From CAZSMK01 sp964608095 (lineage in GTDB: Bacteria; Sumerlaeota; Sumerlaeia; MWCT01; JAGHBZ01), in the NCBI GenBank assembly GCA_964608095.1, contig CAZSMK010000082.1, positions 1 through 55,811 on the forward strand: 55,811 nucleotides of DNA, written 5' to 3'. A program made the translations under genes and the position numbers. Positions 23,547-31,791 of the stretch are shown piece by piece. The notes below the pieces were generated by a model. It searched no databases. It saw nothing but the letters and a program-made list of their open reading frames with translations, and was not told where the DNA came from. Positions within the stretch are counted from its first letter, which is position 1, and the number at the start of each line of letters is the position of its first letter.

Positions 23547-24893
23547 CTATTTTCCTACGCTTCTGAAAACGTCGATGAGGAATTCCATTTCCTCCCGGGT
23601 ACGTTTTTCTGTAAGAGCGACGAGAAAAGCGCCTTCAAGGTTCTCGTAATAATCGGAAATCCATGGACCTACCAGGACCTTTTTGTCGGAAATTGTTTGT
23701 TTGAGAGTCTTAATATCGCCTTTGAAGGCGAGTGTAAATTCGCGAAAAACCGGAGCGTTGAACGCAACTTCGAACGAAGGGATTTTTTTGATATTCTCCA
23801 TAAGGAAATACGCGCGTTTTGCACTCGACTCGGCAACCTGTCTGAATCCACTTTTTCCCATCAAGGCGAGATATATTGCGGCTCGTAGTGCGTTGAGCGC
23901 ATGGTTGGTACATATATTTGAGGTTGCACGCTCGCGACGTATGTGCTGTTCGCGTGTCTGGAGCGTCAGGGTAAAGGCGCTTTTCCCATCGAGGTCGGTG
24001 GTCATGCCGACGAGGCGACCGGGAATATAGCGCAAAAATTCTTCGCGGCATGCAAACACGCCGAGCGTCTCGCCACCAGCATAAAGATGGAGTCCCAGCG
24101 GCTGCCCCTCGGCAACGACCACATCGGCGCCGTAATCACCCGGTCGCTTCAAAAGCCCCAGCGATATCGCATCAACAACCACAACCACCTTTGCATCGAC
24201 GCTGTGTACTGCTTTTACCAACTCATCCATGTCCTCGAGACAACCGAAGAAGTTCGGGTGCTGTATCACCACACAGGCAGTTCGCTCATCAAGTAGAGAG
24301 GACAGGGTATCGGGCGCAACCGTTCCCTCCTTATCTTCCCACGCGACTTCCTCGATTTTATAGGCGGAATATTTGAGATAGGTCTTCAATACTTCCCTGT
24401 ACTGCGGATGTACAGAACGAAACACGAGTATGCGATTGCGCTCTTTTCGAATAGTCAACAGCATCAGGACAGCTTCGGCTAAGGAAGTCGCTCCGTCGTA
24501 AAGAGAGGAGTTGGCAACATCCATTCCGGTTATTTCGCATATCATACTCTGATACTCGAACATCGCCTGGAGCGAACCCTGGCTGACTTCCGGTTGATAC
24601 GGTGTGTACGCGGTAAGAAATTCGCCACGGCTTACGAGGTAGTCGATGATGGGTGGGACGTAATGGTCGTATATTCCGCCACCTGCAAAAATCGCGTCAT
24701 CGCATTGATTTTGTTTAGCCAGGGAACTCATATACCGGACGAGTGCAGGCTCATCCAGAGCAGGCAAATGCAGCCCTTCTTTGAGCAGCAATGATTCGGG
24801 AACAACGCTGAAAATCTCATCGATATTGTTAAGCCCGAGCGTCTCAAGCATCTCCTTGATTTCACGCTCGGTTGCTCCGGCATAGGGATTCAT
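23547..24893 (-). CDS. gcvPA: Glycine dehydrogenase (decarboxylating) subunit 1
   Basis: N-terminal half of the split P-protein of the glycine cleavage system: MNPYAGATEREIKEMLETLGL start, FAGGGIYDHYVPPIIDYLVSRGEFLTAYTPYQPEVSQG early on, followed by GMDVANSSLYDGATSLAEA. It has the aminotransferase-I fold but not the PLP-binding lysine, which resides on subunit 2. Length 448 residues, normal. The start at ATG 24893 is fixed by GAGGAG about 10 bases upstream and by the family start; a longer frame from 24962 adds unrelated residues. In most genomes gcvT, gcvH and gcvPB follow directly. Here the next gene downstream is a CoxM-like subunit, so the subunit is separated from its partners. Confidence 0.93.
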   Translation of the reverse strand: MNPYAGATEREIKEMLETLGLNNIDEIFSVVPESLLLKEGLHLPALDEPALVRYMSSLAKQNQCDDAIFAGGGIYDHYVPPIIDYLVSRGEFLTAYTPYQPEVSQGSLQAMFEYQSMICEITGMDVANSSLYDGATSLAEAVLMLLTIRKERNRILVFRSVHPQYREVLKTYLKYSAYKIEEVAWEDKEGTVAPDTLSSLLDERTACVVIQHPNFFGCLEDMDELVKAVHSVDAKVVVVVDAISLGLLKRPGDYGADVVVAEGQPLGLHLYAGGETLGVFACREEFLRYIPGRLVGMTTDLDGKSAFTLTLQTREQHIRRERATSNICTNHALNALRAAIYLALMGKSGFRQVAESSAKRAYFLMENIKKIPSFEVAFNAPVFREFTLAFKGDIKTLKQTISDKKVLVGPWISDYYENLEGAFLVALTEKRTREEMEFLIDVFRSVGK

Positions 24894-25057
24894 ATAATAA
24901 CGCTCCTCACATTTTATGACAATGATGTGAAGTATGCTATTCCAACAAAGTTTAGGGGTCAAACCTCATTTTTCCTATTCTCGTTCTTGCCCGCACATGC
25001 ACCCATTGTCATAGGTAGCAGGATTTTCCGCAAGAAGATCGGTCTTGAGGTGGTGAT

Positions 25058-25540
25058 TCACGAAATAGGGATTTTTGAGGAGAATGAGCCAGGATATATG
25101 GCGTGAGGTCTCACGCCGATACAAATAGTCGATTTCTTATTCGCCCCGGCGAATCTACGTTTCCAGTTTTCTCGCACTCGTACTCGCACGCATCAGCGTG
25201 CACACACGCGCTGTCGCTTATCGAGCAAAATTCTTAAAAAAAATACGATCTTGATAGCGTGCATGCTCAGGCATGCGTGTACGTGTACGTGTACGTGTAC
25301 GTGTACGAGTACGAGTACGTGTACGTGTACGTGTACGATTATGCGCATGCTCAGGCATGCGATGAGGATGACAAGCGGGGAGGCTTAGGCTACATTTTTT
25401 TCGCTGGGGTAACACGTTTTGGAAGGGGTTTGAAAGTGTCCCAACATCCAGCGCCGGGGCTGATATTGTGGGGCAAATTTTTTTAATGATGTCCTGCTGA
25501 GTCTTGTATGAAGCGCTTATCCCAATTTCGCGAAAGACTC
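25058..25540. mobile_element. Structured dispersed repeat, copy A (about 480 bp, with microsatellite expansion)
   Basis: Same order of sequence blocks as copy B (46133-46529), in the same orientation: TTGAGGAGAATGAGCC; the hairpin GGCGTGA-GGTC-TCACGCC (about 25100-25117); the hairpin ATTCGCC-CC-GGCGAAT (25139-25154); a GCACGC/GCGTGC hairpin; ATCGAGCAAAATTCTTAAAAA; the GCATGCTCAGGCATGC hairpin; and CCAACATCC-GCGCCGGGGCT. The outer ends form an imperfect inverted repeat: CACGAAATAGGGAT at the left and, read on the other strand, CGCGAAATTGGGAT at the right. It differs from copy B mainly by the duplicated GCATGC hairpin and the GTACGT tract between the duplicates. The flanks share GTCTTGAGG / GTTTTGAGG, possibly a worn target duplication. 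No open frame is conserved between the copies. Confidence 0.75.
25261..25360. repeat. GTACGT-type microsatellite between duplicated GCATGC hairpins
   Basis: Two identical 16-base hairpins GCATGCTCAGGCATGC (25261-25276 and 25345-25360) flank roughly 60 bases of alternating GTACGT/GTACGA units. Copy B has a single hairpin at this position and no microsatellite, so copy A gained the tract by duplication and slippage. Confidence 0.85.
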
Positions 25541-25621
25541 GTTTTGAGGGCTGACCTCGCAGGTTTTGGTTGAATTTAATATCCTCATGTTGATAGATTT
25601 TGTGATTAAAAAGGTATAAAT

Positions 25622-27406
25622 ATGAAATCTGCTTCATCGCTACAATCCAGAGTATATTTTTTAAGCCTCTCTCTTTTACTCATATTCTTAGCATCCTGCT
25701 ATGCCCCTACCGGCAGAGTGAGCGACGCGCCTGATACCGCGATTGTCCAGCCTGACGCCTGGCTACCTTCATGGACATGTGTGGGACTTTTCGATAACAG
25801 CCGTCGCCAGGGAATGGAAACCGACTGGTTTGAGGAGATGGGTGGCGAGGCGGCGCTCGATCCACTCCTGACCCATAAACTCCTGGAAACGTCGCCGACC
25901 CTGAATATAAAATCCGCAACTCCCGATCAAAGAGGGTATGTCGACCTCAACAATCTTTTCGGGTATCAGGAAAATAAAGTCGTCTATGCCTGGACATTGT
26001 TTTACACCAATAAGGCAGGCTTTTCATTTCTCAAAGCAGGCAGCGACGATGGTATCGCTGTCTGGATTAATGGCAACGAGGTTCATCGCCATGAGGTGTA
26101 TCGAGCGGCTGCGGTCGACCAGGATATCGTGCCGGTTAAACTGGAAAAGGGCAGGAACCGCTGCCTTGTAAAGATCACCCAAGGTGGCGGCGATTGGGGC
26201 TATTTTCTTCGCTTCGGCGATGTCGTCCCACAAGTTGCCGGTGTACATCTCAAGGTACAGGAAGATATTGTACCGCCGGTTATTCTGCTCGGGTCAGCGC
26301 TGCCCATCGACCAGACCCTGACCGTAGCGCTTCTTAATCATGGCACCGACTCTGCAGAATCCTTTTATGTACAATGCAATTCGCCGTACTTTAAAAAGAT
26401 TCATTCGGAACCTGTCACCTGCGGAGTCGGCGAGATGGTCGAGATATCGTTCTTGCTCAGACCTTCCTCCAACCTGAAGCTCGGAAAGGATGTTCCTATT
26501 CATTTAGAGGCGGTTTTGCCCGATGGCGCTACTCTTCCTCTTACGACAGTCAGAACCCGGGTCGATCTTGCCCACCACCTTTTACGAACAAAGACGCTCG
26601 AAGAAGAGGAACCGTTCTTTGTGGTTCAACTAACTGACCCACACCTGATAAGGCACGATACAGAATTGCAAGGGGTAAAAACGGCACATAATCTGGAACG
26701 AGCGATTTCTGAAATCAACGCCATGTCTCCTTTCCCAGATTTCGTGATAGTAACCGGCGACATCGTCCATGATCACATGGAAGGATATACGCCGTATCAA
26801 GAAATAATGTCCAGGTTGAAGGTTCCCTATCTCAGCGTGTTTGGAAATCACGATAAACCCATTGGGCTGCCTGAAGCGGCGCAAGTGTTCAGCGAATGGG
26901 GATTGCCGCCTTATTACGCCTTCGTGTACAAGGGCTATTGGTTTGTAATACTCGATTCGGTAAACGAAATACACCCTATGTATGGCGAGATTTCAGGGCG
27001 ACAAGTGCAATGGCTCGACGAGATTATCCATAATGAGACGAAAAATCCACGGCTTTTTTTCCTCCACCACGACCTTTTTAGCGGTGTAGGGGTCAAGGAC
27101 TATGAAACAATTCAAGACGCGCTGAAAAAGGATACTGCTGAACAGTGGTTTTTTTACGGTCACTGGCATGCCGACTGCTTTGTTAAATGGGGTATACAAC
27201 GTCATATCGTAACGACGGCGACTGGCTATTTATTCGGGGATAATGACTTCAAGCATGACCGGCACCTTCCCGGCTACCGGCTGATTCATTTCAATGATGG
27301 GTCTATCACCACGCAGTTCAAACCGCTCGGCGGTGAACCGCTTCCCGATCCACCCGTTGATGAATATTACACGATCGATGAGATCCTCAGTATACTTAAC
27401 AAGTAA
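25622..27406 (+). CDS. Calcineurin-like metallophosphoesterase lipoprotein
   Basis: 594 residues. Lipoprotein signal peptide with lipobox LASC, Cys27 becoming the lipidated residue. Residues ~90-200 form a PA14/galactose-binding-like beta domain with SDDGIAVWINGNEVH. The phosphoesterase domain carries the five metal and catalytic motifs in order: QLTDPHL (~338), VTGDIVHD (~377), GNHDKP (~408), FLHHDLF (~481) and YGHWHAD (~513). It should be an active, membrane-anchored phosphodiesterase or phosphatase facing the periplasm or outside; the substrate is unknown. ATG at 25622 follows AAAAGG by seven bases. It stands alone, with the repeat element upstream and a convergent pyrD downstream. Confidence 0.88.
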   Translation: MKSASSLQSRVYFLSLSLLLIFLASCYAPTGRVSDAPDTAIVQPDAWLPSWTCVGLFDNSRRQGMETDWFEEMGGEAALDPLLTHKLLETSPTLNIKSATPDQRGYVDLNNLFGYQENKVVYAWTLFYTNKAGFSFLKAGSDDGIAVWINGNEVHRHEVYRAAAVDQDIVPVKLEKGRNRCLVKITQGGGDWGYFLRFGDVVPQVAGVHLKVQEDIVPPVILLGSALPIDQTLTVALLNHGTDSAESFYVQCNSPYFKKIHSEPVTCGVGEMVEISFLLRPSSNLKLGKDVPIHLEAVLPDGATLPLTTVRTRVDLAHHLLRTKTLEEEEPFFVVQLTDPHLIRHDTELQGVKTAHNLERAISEINAMSPFPDFVIVTGDIVHDHMEGYTPYQEIMSRLKVPYLSVFGNHDKPIGLPEAAQVFSEWGLPPYYAFVYKGYWFVILDSVNEIHPMYGEISGRQVQWLDEIIHNETKNPRLFFLHHDLFSGVGVKDYETIQDALKKDTAEQWFFYGHWHADCFVKWGIQRHIVTTATGYLFGDNDFKHDRHLPGYRLIHFNDGSITTQFKPLGGEPLPDPPVDEYYTIDEILSILNK

Positions 27407-27435
27407 CCTTAAAATAAGAAATGAAGGAATGCGGT

Positions 27436-28377
27436 TCAGCCTTTTCTGAGATACTCTTTAAGGTCATGCAGAGAGGCGAGATTTTTTTCAATCATATAGG
27501 AAGATAATTTGTGCAAGATATCGAGGGGCGCTGTAGGATTGATAAAGTTAGCGGTACCTATTGAGACAACATCCGCACCTGCGTACATAAATTCGAGCAC
27601 ATCCTCGAGGTTACAAATCCCGCCTATGCCGATTATGGGAATTGAAATCATCGTTGACGCTTCATGGATAAGGCGGAGTGCGACGGGTTTTATTGCCGGT
27701 CCCGACAATCCACCCATCAAACAATTGCTTACGAAACCCTCTTTTTCCAGATACACCTTCATGGCGGGAAGCGTATTGATGAGAGAAACTGCTGCGGCTC
27801 CTTCCTGTTCAGCGACTTGAGCCATGGCGCCGATGTCGGATACCAGCGGGGTGAGTTTGACGATAACGGGCATGGGCGCTACTTCATTGACCACCGCACG
27901 CGTGAGTTTTGCGACATGTTTCTCGGACCTACCGAACTCAATACCGCCTTCTTTGACGTTAGGGCATGAAACATTGAGTTCGATAGCATCCACAGCCTTC
28001 TCGGCGCATAACCGACCGGCTACTTTGAGATACTCATCGTGTGTGCTTCCCGCAATATTGGCAATAATGGCGGTGTTTATGTTGCGAAGCGATGGCACGA
28101 TCTCGTTGAGAAATCCCTCGACGCCCGGGTTTTGAAGTCCAATCGAGTTGATCATTCCTGCAGCGGTTTCCGCAATCCGGGGGGGTGCATTCCCTTCGCG
28201 CTCTTCCAGCGTCAGCCCCTTTACGAATATCGCTCCCAGCTCGCCGACATCGTAGAATGCCCTGTATTCTTCGCCGAATCCAAACGTTCCCGAGGCTACA
28301 GTAACAGGATTCTTTAATCGCAAACGCCCGATTTGCACGCTCAGGTCAGGACTATGTTCGGTTTTATTCATTACCAC
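27436..28377 (-). CDS. pyrD: Dihydroorotate dehydrogenase, class 1B catalytic subunit
   Basis: FMN enzyme of pyrimidine synthesis, converting dihydroorotate to orotate. Features: LKNPVTVASGTFGFGEEYRAF, FVKGLTLEEREGN, MINSIGLQNPGVEGF (FMN/substrate), IELNVSCPNVKEGG with the catalytic Cys of class 1 enzymes, VIVKLTPLV, and IPIIGIGGICNLEDVLEFMYAGADVVSIGTA for FMN phosphate binding. Class 1B enzymes normally pair with PyrK, which is not adjacent. The GTG at 28377 and the ATG at 28371 are both possible starts. Two residues usual in this family at SLINTLxxM read SLINTLPAMKV, a minor change. It is not in a pyrimidine operon here. Confidence 0.93.
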   Translation of the reverse strand: MVMNKTEHSPDLSVQIGRLRLKNPVTVASGTFGFGEEYRAFYDVGELGAIFVKGLTLEEREGNAPPRIAETAAGMINSIGLQNPGVEGFLNEIVPSLRNINTAIIANIAGSTHDEYLKVAGRLCAEKAVDAIELNVSCPNVKEGGIEFGRSEKHVAKLTRAVVNEVAPMPVIVKLTPLVSDIGAMAQVAEQEGAAAVSLINTLPAMKVYLEKEGFVSNCLMGGLSGPAIKPVALRLIHEASTMISIPIIGIGGICNLEDVLEFMYAGADVVSIGTANFINPTAPLDILHKLSSYMIEKNLASLHDLKEYLRKG

Positions 28378-28611
28378 ACTTCAACGAACTTGCCTTTCAT
28401 CATCGAATAGTTTACACTGTTATTTCTTATAATTAGAAACAATATCTGCGTAATCGGACTAATCTGTTTCAGACAACGTGAGACAAATCACATTAGTTTT
28501 GAATCCTATCGCACAAGATTTCAAGTAAAAGCAAAACTCGTATTTTATAAATTTTTATTGCAAAATCATAGAAAACACACAAAAGTGTCATACAATTCAA
28601 TCTAATACAAC

Positions 28612-31026
28612 ATGGGAACGCAAACGAGAAATACAAAAAAGATACTTTTAATTTCAGCTGCGGTAGTGCTCTTTTTATTCCTTGTGGGAATCGGGTTCTT
28701 CAGGTTTTTATTCACCAGTTTGCGATGGTGGTTTGCCCTCGAGGTAATAATGATTGCGGCTTTTTTACCGATTTCGCGGCTTGTGCCAAGCTTGCCAGAC
28801 CGTGGATACGGTTTGTCGCGCTTTTTCGGTCTCCTCCTGATTACCTATATCAGCTGGCTTCTGGCAAGCCTTCACATTGTCCCCTATTCCCAATCATTAT
28901 TGATAGGCGCGCTCTTAGTGGTAGGCGGGATATCTGCTTATGTTCTCATGAGAAACGATGGGATTCGCCTGGATATACTCGCTTTTCTGAATAAAGAGCG
29001 TACATACTTGATTACGGGAGAAATTCTCTTTTTCCTTGCCTTTATGCTTTTTGTAAATATCCGCTCGTATTGTCCTGAGATAACATTCGACGTGGGCAAA
29101 CATGCGGCGGAAAAGTTCGGCAACTTTCAGGTGTTGAACTCGCTGTATCGGACGTCCTATTTCCCACCTGAGGACGCATGGTTAGCCGGATGCCCCTTGA
29201 ACTATTATTATTTCGGTCATCTCTTATGGGCATCTCTTGGAAAACTCAGCAGCTATCCCTCTCCCTATGCATTCAACCTGGGACTTTCCACAATATTTGC
29301 ATTGAGTTTCATTGGTGGCTTTTCACTGGGCTATAACCTGACGCGCAAATTAGCGGTTGCCCTCTTCGCCGCATTTGGCGTTGCCGTGCTTGGCAATATC
29401 CAGGCGGTACTGGATTTTCTCAATGGATTACGGCATGGATTCAAGCTCGACTATATTTTCAACGCGGGATTCTTATGGAGCGCTTCGCGTGTCATCAAGG
29501 GAACTATAACAGAATTTCCCGCATTCACCGCGCTTCTGGGTGATCTCCATCCGCATCATTCCGGTATCCTCGTTATCCTTTTCTCGTTGACGCTTTGCTT
29601 GAATCTTTACATCCGTCCTGTTCCCGGAGACATGGAATTGAATCATCATAAATGGAATTCCCGTTATTTTAGCCGGCTTCTTCTGCTCATACTACCGCTC
29701 GGGTGGGTCATCGGGTGTTCTTACGTAATTAGCGCCTGGGACATGATCACGGTTGCCCTTCTCTTCAGCCTGACAATTCTTTACGCCACACGCCGGGTGT
29801 ATCGTCACACGTTCTGGCGATGGGTCGTAGTCGGCGGCACCGCAGTGGTCATTATGGGTATTTTGAGCCGCCTTTTTATCCTTCCCTTTTCGCGCACTTT
29901 TATTAATCCACTACCCATGGAATTGCAGCCCCATATCCTTCCATGGAAATGGGAAATCAAACATTTCCCCATCGCAGTGTTGCAGACCAAAAACCGAACA
30001 CATTTTACCGATTATTTCGTCCATTTCGGTTTTTTCCTGGTTCCTATCTATCTATGGCTTTATCTGCGATTCAAAGACTCTTTCAAGGAAAAGAAAGATT
30101 TACTCTATCTATTTGCCGGCTTGTTTCCCATTCTTATTATTTTTTCGCTGCTTTATTTCAAGCGAATGCTGCCGGGCTTTCTTCTTTATATTCTCATTAC
30201 CGCCATAATACTTTTTTTCAGAGAAAAGCACGGAAATCGCCAGGAAAGATGGGTCTTTATGATCCTCGGCGTGGCGACCTATATCTGCCTCTTTGTCGAA
30301 TTTCTCTTTGTCGACGACAGATACCATGACGATCTCGAACGCTACAATACGTTGTTCAAGTTTTATAATCATGTATGGCCTATGTATGCGGTGCTTGCCG
30401 GATGGTGTTGGTATCGCCTGTTCAAGATATATTCATCGGAGCGAGCGCGGCGTGTACTCACTGTTCTTCTCGTGATTATCCTTATGTTGTCGATGATTTA
30501 TTTTATCGGCGCCACCATCGAGCGAACCTATCGGTTCCATAAACGGTTTACCCCCTTAAATCGTCCGGAGCGAACGCTGAACGGCATTGCGTATCTCGGG
30601 GATCTAAAAGAATTCAAAGACGATTATGAAGTTATCAAATGGGCACGTCGTAACATCGAGGGACGCCCGGTTGTCCTCGAGACCTTCAAGGGTCCTTACA
30701 CTTCCTATTCGCGATTCTCCACCAATACTGGTCTTCCTACTGTAGTGGGATGGGGACATCACACCGCACAATGGAACGGACCCAAGATATATACGGACGA
30801 GTTGGGCGAATTCAAGAATCTTGGAAAACGCGAGCGCGATGTACGGACAATTTATTCGTCGAGAGACCTCGAGACGGTCAAGCCTCTTCTCGAAAAATAT
30901 AATATAGAGTATATCCTGGTAGGATCACTCGAGCGTAAGGATTATGAGGAGGAGGCGCTTAAAAAATTCAAAGCCTTGAAACCGGTGTACTCCTCGGGTA
31001 ACACGGTTTTATATAAAGCACCGTAA
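28612..31026 (+). CDS. DUF2298 multi-pass membrane protein ('YYY' family)
   Basis: 804 residues with roughly 12-14 transmembrane helices. The family signature is clear: FGNFQVLNSLYRTSYFPPEDAWLAGCPLNYYYFGHLLWASLGK (residues ~169-211), including the tyrosine triplet, and GDLHPHHSGILVILFSL around residue 310. The family is found in archaea, Chloroflexi and scattered bacteria and resembles GT-C glycosyltransferases such as oligosaccharyl and mannosyl transferases. A soluble C-terminal domain (~650-804) contains NTGLPTVVGWGHHTAQWNG, like the external domains of such enzymes. It is probably a polyprenyl-linked sugar transferase, but the reaction is not known. ATG at 28612 lacks a ribosome site; upstream DNA is AT-rich. 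Confidence 0.85.
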   Translation: MGTQTRNTKKILLISAAVVLFLFLVGIGFFRFLFTSLRWWFALEVIMIAAFLPISRLVPSLPDRGYGLSRFFGLLLITYISWLLASLHIVPYSQSLLIGALLVVGGISAYVLMRNDGIRLDILAFLNKERTYLITGEILFFLAFMLFVNIRSYCPEITFDVGKHAAEKFGNFQVLNSLYRTSYFPPEDAWLAGCPLNYYYFGHLLWASLGKLSSYPSPYAFNLGLSTIFALSFIGGFSLGYNLTRKLAVALFAAFGVAVLGNIQAVLDFLNGLRHGFKLDYIFNAGFLWSASRVIKGTITEFPAFTALLGDLHPHHSGILVILFSLTLCLNLYIRPVPGDMELNHHKWNSRYFSRLLLLILPLGWVIGCSYVISAWDMITVALLFSLTILYATRRVYRHTFWRWVVVGGTAVVIMGILSRLFILPFSRTFINPLPMELQPHILPWKWEIKHFPIAVLQTKNRTHFTDYFVHFGFFLVPIYLWLYLRFKDSFKEKKDLLYLFAGLFPILIIFSLLYFKRMLPGFLLYILITAIILFFREKHGNRQERWVFMILGVATYICLFVEFLFVDDRYHDDLERYNTLFKFYNHVWPMYAVLAGWCWYRLFKIYSSERARRVLTVLLVIILMLSMIYFIGATIERTYRFHKRFTPLNRPERTLNGIAYLGDLKEFKDDYEVIKWARRNIEGRPVVLETFKGPYTSYSRFSTNTGLPTVVGWGHHTAQWNGPKIYTDELGEFKNLGKRERDVRTIYSSRDLETVKPLLEKYNIEYILVGSLERKDYEEEALKKFKALKPVYSSGNTVLYKAP

Positions 31027-31044
31027 GAAGGAGTAAGAGTGCAA

Positions 31045-31056
31045 GGGCTATAGCCC
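31045..31056. repeat. 12-base palindrome GGGCTATAGCCC
   Basis: Perfect palindrome 19 bases after the DUF2298 stop. It has no loop, so it is unlikely to be a terminator. Function unknown. Confidence 0.4.
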
Positions 31057-31187
31057 GGATACGAGATAGATAATTAAAAAACAAGATGGTTTTTACGCGC
31101 GGCTTCTTTCATAAAAAGCTTGACCCTGAAGGCTGTTCACAAATAAGGTACATATTCTGTACGTATATAAAAGTACTATGAGGAGAA

Positions 31188-31682
31188 ATGTTCTTAATGG
31201 AAGACAAAATAGAAGAAAAACAAGAAAAAGAGAGTGGAGAAGTAGAACTTCAGGAAGGTGCGGTCGATTTATACGAGCGGCAACTCAATTTATTTAGACA
31301 TCTAATCGAAGAGGATTGGGAAAACGCCATTGACATCTGTGGATTATGGCAACTCCATTCACTCTCACCTGACGAAAAGATGAGGTTGTTTGAAAAGTTT
31401 CAGTATGAAGCCTGCCAGGATGTAGATTTTTACAATCTTGGTCTGCGTTCTGTGTACGAAGAGGATTACAAACAGGCTGAACGTCATTTCAAACGAAGTC
31501 TTGAAGAAAACCCCGACTTTAACGAAGCGATATACAACCTGGCGCTCACGTATGAGCATCTGGGAAATTTTGAAAAAGCAATTGATCTCTGGCAATTGTA
31601 TCAGGAGCGCATCGGAAGTCGTCATTCCGACTATTCCAGCGTTAGGTCGCACATACGAACCCTGAAGAAAAAAGTGGAGTAA
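31188..31682 (+). CDS. Small tetratricopeptide-repeat protein
   Basis: 164 residues. The N-terminus is a charged Glu/Lys-rich stretch, then a helical region (YERQLNLFRHLIEEDWENAIDICGLW). At least two TPR units follow: VDFYNLGLRSVYEEDYKQAERHFKRSLEENP (~87-117) and FNEAIYNLALTYEHLGNFEKAIDLWQLYQERI (~119-150). No signal peptide or membrane helix, so it is cytoplasmic. It is presumably an adaptor whose partner is unknown. The start is uncertain: AGGAG at 31181-31185 is only two bases from the first ATG (31188) and eleven from the second (31197). The amidase gene follows within about 110 bases on the same strand. Confidence 0.75.
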   Translation: MFLMEDKIEEKQEKESGEVELQEGAVDLYERQLNLFRHLIEEDWENAIDICGLWQLHSLSPDEKMRLFEKFQYEACQDVDFYNLGLRSVYEEDYKQAERHFKRSLEENPDFNEAIYNLALTYEHLGNFEKAIDLWQLYQERIGSRHSDYSSVRSHIRTLKKKVE

Positions 31683-31791
31683 AATCCACCAATACATTGA
31701 CAATGCGATGGTTTATAAGGGTAGGATTCGCTATTTGATTCTACCGCAAAGAGCAAGAATGTCGAACATGTTGACACAACCGCCTGTATAC

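Larger units (their letters stand above)
24894..25621. other. 728-base gene-free stretch containing repeat element copy A
   Basis: Divergent intergenic region between gcvPA and the phosphoesterase gene. Most of it is the dispersed structured repeat (25058-25540, described separately). The frame of Arg-Thr repeats that crosses it on the minus strand arises from the GTACGT microsatellite and is not a gene. Confidence 0.7.

Noticed and set aside
25261..25360. CRISPR-like regular repeats
   Set aside because: The units are 6-base tandem repeats with no spacers and no cas genes nearby.
25218..25637. Minus-strand open frame with repeated Arg-Thr
   Set aside because: The repeated residues are the translation of the GTACGT microsatellite in element copy A. 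There is no ribosome site or family, and copy B does not preserve it.
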